A stretch of 64,000 nt of DNA from Pseudomonas marvdashtae (GTDB lineage Bacteria; Pseudomonadota; Gammaproteobacteria; Pseudomonadales; Pseudomonadaceae). The stretch is taken from NCBI RefSeq assembly GCF_014268655.2, contig NZ_JABWQX020000001.1, positions 1,332,001 to 1,396,000 on the forward strand, in the 5' to 3' direction. The position numbers and the translations under genes were made by a program. This document shows positions 59,217 to 64,000 of this stretch, piece after piece. Positions within the stretch are counted from its first letter, which is position 1. Every line of letters starts with the position of its first letter. The notes under the pieces are model-generated. The model made no database searches. It was not told the origin of the DNA and was given only the letters and a program-made list of their open reading frames with translations.

Positions 59217-59252
59217 AACCCCTGAAATGGTTGAACATTTCAGGGGTTTTTT
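59217..59252 (+). terminator. Terminator after tRNA-Ser(CGA)
   Basis: CCCCTGAAATG and CATTTCAGGGG-like arms form a long stem followed by T6. Confidence 0.88.
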
Positions 59253-59404
59253 CGTTTCTTGCGTTTGGTTTAGGGGGGAGCTAAAGGGCTCGCTATGATG
59301 CCGTCTCAGAATGCTCTGTGAATGCGGTTGATAGGTTAGCTATCGACTTGGGAGAAGGGCGGGAGATACGACTTGTAGACGCGTGGTGGTTGGCCCAGCT
59401 CTTT

Positions 59405-60019
59405 TTAACGACTGGTTTTCCCCGTATTGGCATCTAGGTAGACTTTGTTGCTTAGGGACATACCGCCGCAATACGTGAAGTACATCCCCGGGCCCCTATT
59501 GCTCGAAGCCATCCACCCTCCCATCTCTATGAAGTCTCCTTCCGTACAGGTTCCTTCGTCTATGAGTTGGCGAGCGGCCTGGGAAAATTTGGCCTTGTAG
59601 ATTCTGTAGTCGTCCGAACCTTTGATGAGGGAATCATCGCCGGTTGCGTTCTCTGCGGGGTCATTAGGACGATTCTTACTAAAATCTTTGATTTGGACCC
59701 ATTCGGCGAATTTTCCTTCTCTAATGCCGTTGGCACTGGTGCAGGCTTTGTTCCCGTCTTTCACATACTCGCTTTTACCTCCAACACAAGATGCTGAGTA
59801 CGCCTTGGTGATACGGGCCCAATCTCCTTTTCTTTCTAAAACGTCTACCCCCTCCCTAAACATTAGACGGCCTGCTACTCCACACTCGGTAGAAGGACAG
59901 GTGTGTCTGGCGGTGCGATCAGTGGTCACCCACAGCTTGCTTTCCGCCAGCGCATGGATTGAGAGTGTTTGAAGTACGCTGTAAATCGAGAGGCTGAGAA
60001 TGAAACTTCCGATTTTCAT
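59405..60019 (-). CDS. Secreted protein with SH3-like domain
   Basis: 204 residues with lower GC than the flanking core. Signal peptide KIGSFILSLSIYSVLQTLSI ending at ALA|ES near residue 26. Residues ~28-75 (LWVTTDRTARHTCPSTECG...GDWARI) resemble a bacterial SH3 domain, which often binds cell-wall peptides. The C-terminal half holds several Cys and no recognised domain. A stand-alone gene just after the tRNA. Confidence 0.7.
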   Translation of the reverse strand: MKIGSFILSLSIYSVLQTLSIHALAESKLWVTTDRTARHTCPSTECGVAGRLMFREGVDVLERKGDWARITKAYSASCVGGKSEYVKDGNKACTSANGIREGKFAEWVQIKDFSKNRPNDPAENATGDDSLIKGSDDYRIYKAKFSQAARQLIDEGTCTEGDFIEMGGWMASSNRGPGMYFTYCGGMSLSNKVYLDANTGKTSR

Positions 60020-60371
60020 TGGTTTGCGCCTTGATGATTTATATTTTTCCAGTTCCGTGTTTCTTCAAAAAGTGCGGAAGTTTTAACGACTGGCATCCAA
60101 GCCTACTTTGTAATAGGAAGCTTGCCAGTGATTACAAATCTATCGAGCACTTTCTGACCATCACGTGCAGCTTGTCGAACGTCAAGAAATGTCAGCTCTT
60201 CGTGAGTGACTTTTCTGCGCGCTTTCTCGACTTTTTTATAGTAGCCATCGGAGCCTCCGAGGTGCGTTGATCAGCTTATGTGATTAATCGAGTCTGGGTA
60301 AACCGGAGGGTTTCAGTGTCATCGAACCATGCTCGTTTTGACGAAATAGGCCCCGTGAGAGGCCCTTTGAG
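60020..60371. other. AT-rich intergenic, accessory segment
   Basis: About 350 bases. An 83-codon plus-strand frame (60019-60270) has unusual composition, no ribosome site and no recognisable features, so no gene is called. Confidence 0.45.
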
Positions 60372-60638
60372 CTAGGCCGGCTCTGCATCCAATCGCCGGG
60401 CAATGACATCGAGCACGTCGCAGCCATCCCTCAAGGAGATGCAGCATAGTTGTGCAAAGTCCTGGAGGACCACTGACTCACTCGGAATATCTCCTCGCAT
60501 GGCGAGGTTCTCTAGAAGCTGGGTGACCGCGCGAATTCTATAGCCCGCCGTGTCGAGCAGGATGTGCAAAGGCGCAGAGGTATCGACGAAGAGGGGTTGA
60601 TCGTCGGCATTGTTGGTAAGAGCCATGTATCTATTCAT
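60372..60638 (-). CDS. Small hypothetical protein
   Basis: 88 residues from ATG 60638 (MNRYMALTNN), chosen because CGGAG lies six bases upstream; an ATG at 60674 has no ribosome site. Predicted helical (YRIRAVTQLLENLAM, VLQDFAQLCCISLRDGCDVLDVIARRL). It resembles the small DUF3077/DUF6124-type proteins abundant in Pseudomonas, but this is not certain. No function is assigned. Confidence 0.6.
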   Translation of the reverse strand: MNRYMALTNNADDQPLFVDTSAPLHILLDTAGYRIRAVTQLLENLAMRGDIPSESVVLQDFAQLCCISLRDGCDVLDVIARRLDAEPA

Positions 60639-60966
60639 TTCAAACTCCGTTTGATTGAGGGCTTTTCTTACCATTTGTCATTGGGTCGCCAAACCCAAGC
60701 CGCTCTTACGAACGACAATTGGACTATAGAGCCCTTCTGTAGAAATCATCAATCAGATGATGCGTAAGAAGATTCCCTGAATTATGTGGGCTGGAAATGT
60801 CAGAAAATTCCCCTTCTGCAATTGCGTCCCGCCGCCCTTTTTATTGCGCCCACCCCATTCTGGGATCTAAATAATCACGGCGTTTCGGTCGCAGTTTTGC
60901 GGCAGGTCGTCAGCAATCCAACGCCGGCCCGCTTGGGTACGCTGGGCGTCGGCGAGCCGATAAAGA
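60639..60966. other. Intergenic, accessory segment
   Basis: 328 bases. Minus-strand bases 60867-60966 stay open out of frame with the toxin (LADAQRTQAGRRWIADDLPQ) and could be a gene remnant, but no family was recognised. Confidence 0.4.
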
Positions 60967-61371
60967 CTATTTCTGACGTTTGGCTTTGGCGGCTTTTTGC
61001 ACGGCTGGGTAGTAACTGATGTCCAGCCTCCCCATCTTCGGCAAGGGGACGCAGGCATAGACGCTTTGGTTCGGTGCAAACCAATCTGAATCGAATAAAA
61101 CCTGGACTTCATGATTCAAATCGAACTTTGTCCGGTGGGTCAGTCCGCTTGAAGAAAAACCAGGATCTGCGGGATCTAACACAAACTCACCTGGGTAAAG
61201 CTTCTCGGTTTTTTGAGTCGTTCCATAGGCGATTCTTACGGCGTGGTCGTCATCAAAAACAGCGACTATTAAACCGGGTCGAGCTTTTGGGCCGGGTTTC
61301 CCGACAACCTCTGGAAAATGGCACCAGACAAAATCGCCTGGTGCAGGCAGTGGACGAAAAGGAACGGTCAT
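60967..61371 (-). CDS. PemK/MazF-like toxin of a TA pair
   Basis: 134 residues. N-terminal PGDFVWCHFPE and KARPGLIVAVFDDDHAVRIAYGT resemble the SH3-like barrel of PemK/MazF endoribonucleases (GDIVW and RPALVV in typical members). The middle (LYPGEFVLDPADPGFSSSGL) departs from classical MazF. It starts on the antitoxin stop (TAATG, 1-base overlap), the usual antitoxin-first order. Confidence 0.65.
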   Translation of the reverse strand: MTVPFRPLPAPGDFVWCHFPEVVGKPGPKARPGLIVAVFDDDHAVRIAYGTTQKTEKLYPGEFVLDPADPGFSSSGLTHRTKFDLNHEVQVLFDSDWFAPNQSVYACVPLPKMGRLDISYYPAVQKAAKAKRQK

Positions 61372-61652
61372 TAATAGAGCCTTCTGGTTACGCGTTCCTC
61401 CGGAATATCCGTAGCAGGGCTAGCGGCACGAATCGCGGCGATTTGTTCTTGGGTCAACGGGCCGTCATCCAGCTCGTACTTTGGTAAATAACGGTCAGCT
61501 AGCTGACGCAGTGCGAGGTGAGCGATTTCGGTTTTACTCAGGCCGGTCTGACGCATAAGTAACTCGATGGTCGAGAGACTGACCCCCGTCGGTGTGTCCT
61601 GTTTACGTAACCGCAGCAGGAAGCTTTCGGATTTTTCAGCGATGCTGGGCAT
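61371..61652 (-). CDS. Probable antitoxin of the PemK-like pair
   Basis: 93 residues from ATG 61652 (MPSIAEKSES), chosen for GGAG six bases upstream; an ATG 12 bases earlier is possible. LSTIELLMRQTGLSKTEIAHLALRQLADRYLP could form a ribbon-helix-helix. The acidic C-terminus (PKYELDDGPLTQEQ...) would contact the toxin. Coupled to the toxin by TAATG. Confidence 0.65.
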   Translation of the reverse strand: MPSIAEKSESFLLRLRKQDTPTGVSLSTIELLMRQTGLSKTEIAHLALRQLADRYLPKYELDDGPLTQEQIAAIRAASPATDIPEERVTRRLY

Positions 61653-62006
61653 GATGTGCTCCATGTGTAGCGTGGTCTCAAGTTAGGGAGCGTCCTGCTC
61701 CTGTACACCTTCTTCCTGAGGGTGATATCTATTGTATATCAGTTTTCCAGAGTGAACATTCTCTTGAATCCTGACGGTGAGGTGCTATCTGCGGCGATCT
61801 TTGAAGCCTATCGCGGCTGGAGAACCTGTGCGACGGGCTTGTATCCAGATGAAGGCTATCAATGTGGTTTTCAGAAAGGTCCTACGAAGCGCCTCACTTT
61901 TGGTTGAGTCGTTTCGTCACTTCTTTGTGACAATCAGACTAATGGTCTATAGCTCAAGACATGGCTGCCGATAGGTAGGTATTCCCCCGTGTAAGGAGTG
62001 ACCCCC
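61653..62006. other. Intergenic, TA upstream to chemoreceptor
   Basis: 354 bases with no supported gene. A 61-codon plus-strand frame (61722-61907) has no ribosome site. Confidence 0.45.
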
Positions 62007-63641
62007 ATGCCGCGATTTTTTGCCGACCTTGGCTTTCGCTGGAAAATCACTCTCCCGATCGCCTTCCTGGCTGTATTGCTGGCCCTGATGGGGTGGACAG
62101 GCATGCGTGGCATCAACCAGGTGACCGAATCCAGCACGCAATTGACTAAACGTTATCTGCCGGCCATCAGCCTGTTGCTCAATGCTGATCGTGATCTTTA
62201 TCAGGCGTTCGTGGCCGAGCGCAGTCTGTTGGATGGTCATGCAGACGTACATGTGCAAGCGCTGAGTGCCAGTCATGGCGAGAATGCCAAGCAGGCTTAC
62301 GACCGTGTGCAGCAATATGCCGCAATGCAGCCCGGTGCCGAGGCGCAGGCGTTGGTCAGTCAGTTCAATGACAGCTTCGGCAAATGGATGCAGGTTTCGC
62401 GGCGGGTCCTCGAGCAGTCTGTCGGCGATCCGCAGGGTGCCAGCGCCCTGAGTTTTAGTGACAGCGAGCGCCTGTTCGAAGCCATGCGTGATTCCATCGA
62501 CAAGCTGGGTGAGCTGGAAGATGCCGCCTCGCACCGTGAGGGCGACGCGGCGATTGAAAACGGCGAGGCCGTCGGTATACATCAGGGCGTGATTCTGCTG
62601 GTCGGCCTGCTTGGTTGCATCTTGGTAATCGTTGTTCTGCCCTTGGTAGTGCTGACCCCTATGCGCCGGTTGTTGCAAAGGGTCGAGCAGATCGCCGAGG
62701 GCGGGGGCGATTTGAAGGGGCGTCTCGAAGTGCGTTCGGCCGATGAGTTGGGCCAGCTCGGCAGCGCTTTCAACCGCTTTCTCGATAAGCTGCAGCCTTT
62801 GATCGCCGAGGTCGGGCGGGTGACCGGGGAAGTCGACTCCGCGGCGCGCGCCATGGCCACCATGGCGGCGACGAATGACCGATTGATTAGCAGCGAGCAC
62901 GCCGCACTGGATCAGGTCAGCACCGCCGCCACGCAGATGAGCGCGGCGGTGCATGAAGTGGCGCATAACGCGGCGAATGCCTCGGGCGCCGCGCAGCAGG
63001 CGAGCAGCCAGTCCCGTGACGGTGCCGAGGTGGTCAGCAGTACCATCGAGTCGATCCGCCAGTTGGCCCAAGAAGTGGAGAGCGCTTCGGGCACGATCGA
63101 GGCACTGGCCCAGGAAACTTCCAGCATCGGCGCCGTACTCGAGGTAATCCGCGGCATTGCCGAGCAAACCAACTTGCTTGCGCTGAACGCGGCCATCGAA
63201 GCTGCGCGAGCCGGTGAGCAAGGCCGTGGTTTTGCCGTGGTCGCCGACGAAGTGAGGGCGTTGGCGGCGCGGACCCAGGATTCGACCAAGGACATCCAGG
63301 TTCGCATCGAGCGCTTGCAAAGTGGTGTCGCCAAGGCCGTGCAAGCCATGCAGGTCGGTAGCGATAAGGCCCGGGACAGTGTTGAACGCGCCGCGGGTGT
63401 CGATCAGGTGCTCAGCGGTACCGGTGGTTCGATCCAACGGATCAACGACATGGCCGCGCAGATCGCCAGCGCATGTGAAGAGCAGAGCAGCGTCACCGAG
63501 GAAATAGCCCGCAATATTTCCGATATCCGTGATCTGTCCAACGAAGCGGCCTCCAATTCTGCCCAGAGCATGCAGGCCAGCCAGCAGCTCTCCAATCTTT
63601 CGAGAAACCTGGCAGAGCTGACCGGCCGCTTCCGTACCTGA
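62007..63641 (+). CDS. Methyl-accepting chemotaxis protein
   Basis: 544 residues from ATG 62007 (AAGGAG eight bases upstream). TM1 ~13-31, a periplasmic region of about 160 residues predicted four-helix bundle, TM2 ~192-214, HAMP (~215-265), then the signalling domain with the hairpin tip [20 protein letters not shown] and [14 protein letters not shown]. There is no CheR-binding pentapeptide at the C-terminus. The ligand is unknown. A dioxygenase gene starts 13 bases downstream. Confidence 0.93.
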   Translation: MPRFFADLGFRWKITLPIAFLAVLLALMGWTGMRGINQVTESSTQLTKRYLPAISLLLNADRDLYQAFVAERSLLDGHADVHVQALSASHGENAKQAYDRVQQYAAMQPGAEAQALVSQFNDSFGKWMQVSRRVLEQSVGDPQGASALSFSDSERLFEAMRDSIDKLGELEDAASHREGDAAIENGEAVGIHQGVILLVGLLGCILVIVVLPLVVLTPMRRLLQRVEQIAEGGGDLKGRLEVRSADELGQLGSAFNRFLDKLQPLIAEVGRVTGEVDSAARAMATMAATNDRLISSEHAALDQVSTAATQMSAAVHEVAHNAANASGAAQQASSQSRDGAEVVSSTIESIRQLAQEVESASGTIEALAQETSSIGAVLEVIRGIAEQTNLLALNAAIEAARAGEQGRGFAVVADEVRALAARTQDSTKDIQVRIERLQSGVAKAVQAMQVGSDKARDSVERAAGVDQVLSGTGGSIQRINDMAAQIASACEEQSSVTEEIARNISDIRDLSNEAASNSAQSMQASQQLSNLSRNLAELTGRFRT

Positions 63642-63654
63642 GGCAGGTGTTGTC

Positions 63655-64000
63655 GTGTCCGTTGCCGATCAGTTGCGAGCGTTGCATCAGGACGGTTTTG
63701 TCCTGATGCAGGCTGTCTTGAGCGCGGGGCAGATCGCCGACCTGCGTTACGCAACCGACCAGCTGAAACCCCAGCACTGGGACTACAGCGGCGTCATCGA
63801 TCATTACAAATGTGTGTTCAACCGTGACCCGTTCTGGCTGCCGTACCTGGAAGTGAGCGGGGTGATCGAGCTGGCCGAGGCTGCCTTGGGGGAGGATTGT
63901 CACATCATCGGTCAGACGGCCTGGCGCTGCCATCCAGGTTTCATCGGCGCCCCGCTGCATCTGGATTACCTTCCTATGGCGCTACCCTCCAGCCTGTTGG
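63655..64000 (+). CDS. Phytanoyl-CoA dioxygenase (PhyH)-family protein, 3' truncated by window
   Basis: About 115 residues from GTG 63655 (MSVADQLRALHQDGFVLMQ). DGFVLMQAVLSAGQIADLR and LHLDYLPM (an HxD iron-ligand pair) indicate a 2-oxoglutarate/Fe(II) PhyH-type dioxygenase. It begins 13 bases after the chemoreceptor. The C-terminal His and 2-oxoglutarate-binding Arg are outside the window. Confidence 0.72.
   Translation, partial: MSVADQLRALHQDGFVLMQAVLSAGQIADLRYATDQLKPQHWDYSGVIDHYKCVFNRDPFWLPYLEVSGVIELAEAALGEDCHIIGQTAWRCHPGFIGAPLHLDYLPMALPSSLL

Noticed and set aside
60019..60270. 83-codon plus-strand frame
   Set aside because: Cys/Phe-rich composition, no ribosome site, overlaps the start of the divergent SH3-protein gene.
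60867..61112. Minus-strand 81-codon frame overlapping the toxin
   Set aside because: Mostly inside the toxin gene in another frame; the short unshared tail could be a remnant but no family is recognisable.

Overview
The window is a chromosomal stretch of a fluorescent Pseudomonas (P. fluorescens complex). The evidence is the GC-rich codon use, the aot/aru arginine gene order, the alaS-lysC-csrA-tRNA order, an algU-muc locus, AmrZ, and palindromic intergenic repeats of the type common in this group. It is almost entirely core genome. Only about 59.2-62.0 kb looks accessory.

Layout. (1) 1-0.6 kb: 3' end of acetyl-CoA synthetase. (2) 1.3-13.6 kb: arginine/ornithine uptake (aotJQMP), the regulator argR, and the arginine succinyltransferase pathway (aruC, F, G, D, B, a small His-rich protein, aruE). 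Both operons carry the same ArgR-like half-site upstream and a terminator-like hairpin after their first gene. (3) 13.6-14.5 kb: a type II lumazine synthase under an FMN riboswitch. (4) 14.6-20.5 kb: threonine aldolase, alaS, lysC, csrA/rsmA and three tRNAs. (5) 20.6-29.3 kb: a small secreted protein, mgtE, amrZ, tRNA-Arg(CCT), a response regulator-TPR/histidine kinase pair, a glutamine synthetase-like ligase and an MFS transporter. (6) 29.4-33.9 kb: flagellar and chemotaxis genes flgZ(ycgR)-flgN-flgM-flgA, and divergently cheV-cheR. (7) 33.9-42.4 kb: a hydroxyisobutyryl-CoA hydrolase-like protein, ung, and a tricarboxylate uptake locus (tctCBA plus an AbrB-type membrane protein) divergent from tctDE. 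(8) 42.5-47 kb: HDOD protein, ygfZ, sdhE, ygfX-like, nadB. (9) 47-51.2 kb: algU-mucA-mucB-mucD. (10) 51.2-59.2 kb: M48 protease, TusA-like protein, PerM family, bcp, gcvR-like, dapA, bamC, a metallo-beta-lactamase protein, purC, tRNA-Ser(CGA). (11) 59.2-62 kb: lower-GC segment with a secreted SH3-like protein, a small hypothetical and a PemK/MazF-like toxin-antitoxin pair. (12) 62-64 kb: a chemoreceptor and the start of a PhyH-type dioxygenase.

The most striking observation is a 1-nt deletion in algU (at 47522/47523). It breaks the envelope-stress sigma factor after 55 residues, while its promoter, the anti-sigma genes mucA and mucB, and the protease mucD stay intact. The amrZ promoter in this same window also looks AlgU-dependent, so the lesion (if real) should silence amrZ and shift the strain toward motility and away from alginate. 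Other notable points: no mucC and no opdH at their expected places, a Hfq/Crc-type CA motif at tctC, an SD-sequestering hairpin below the FMN riboswitch, a 42-bp perfect palindrome, and a 19-codon leader ORF before mgtE.
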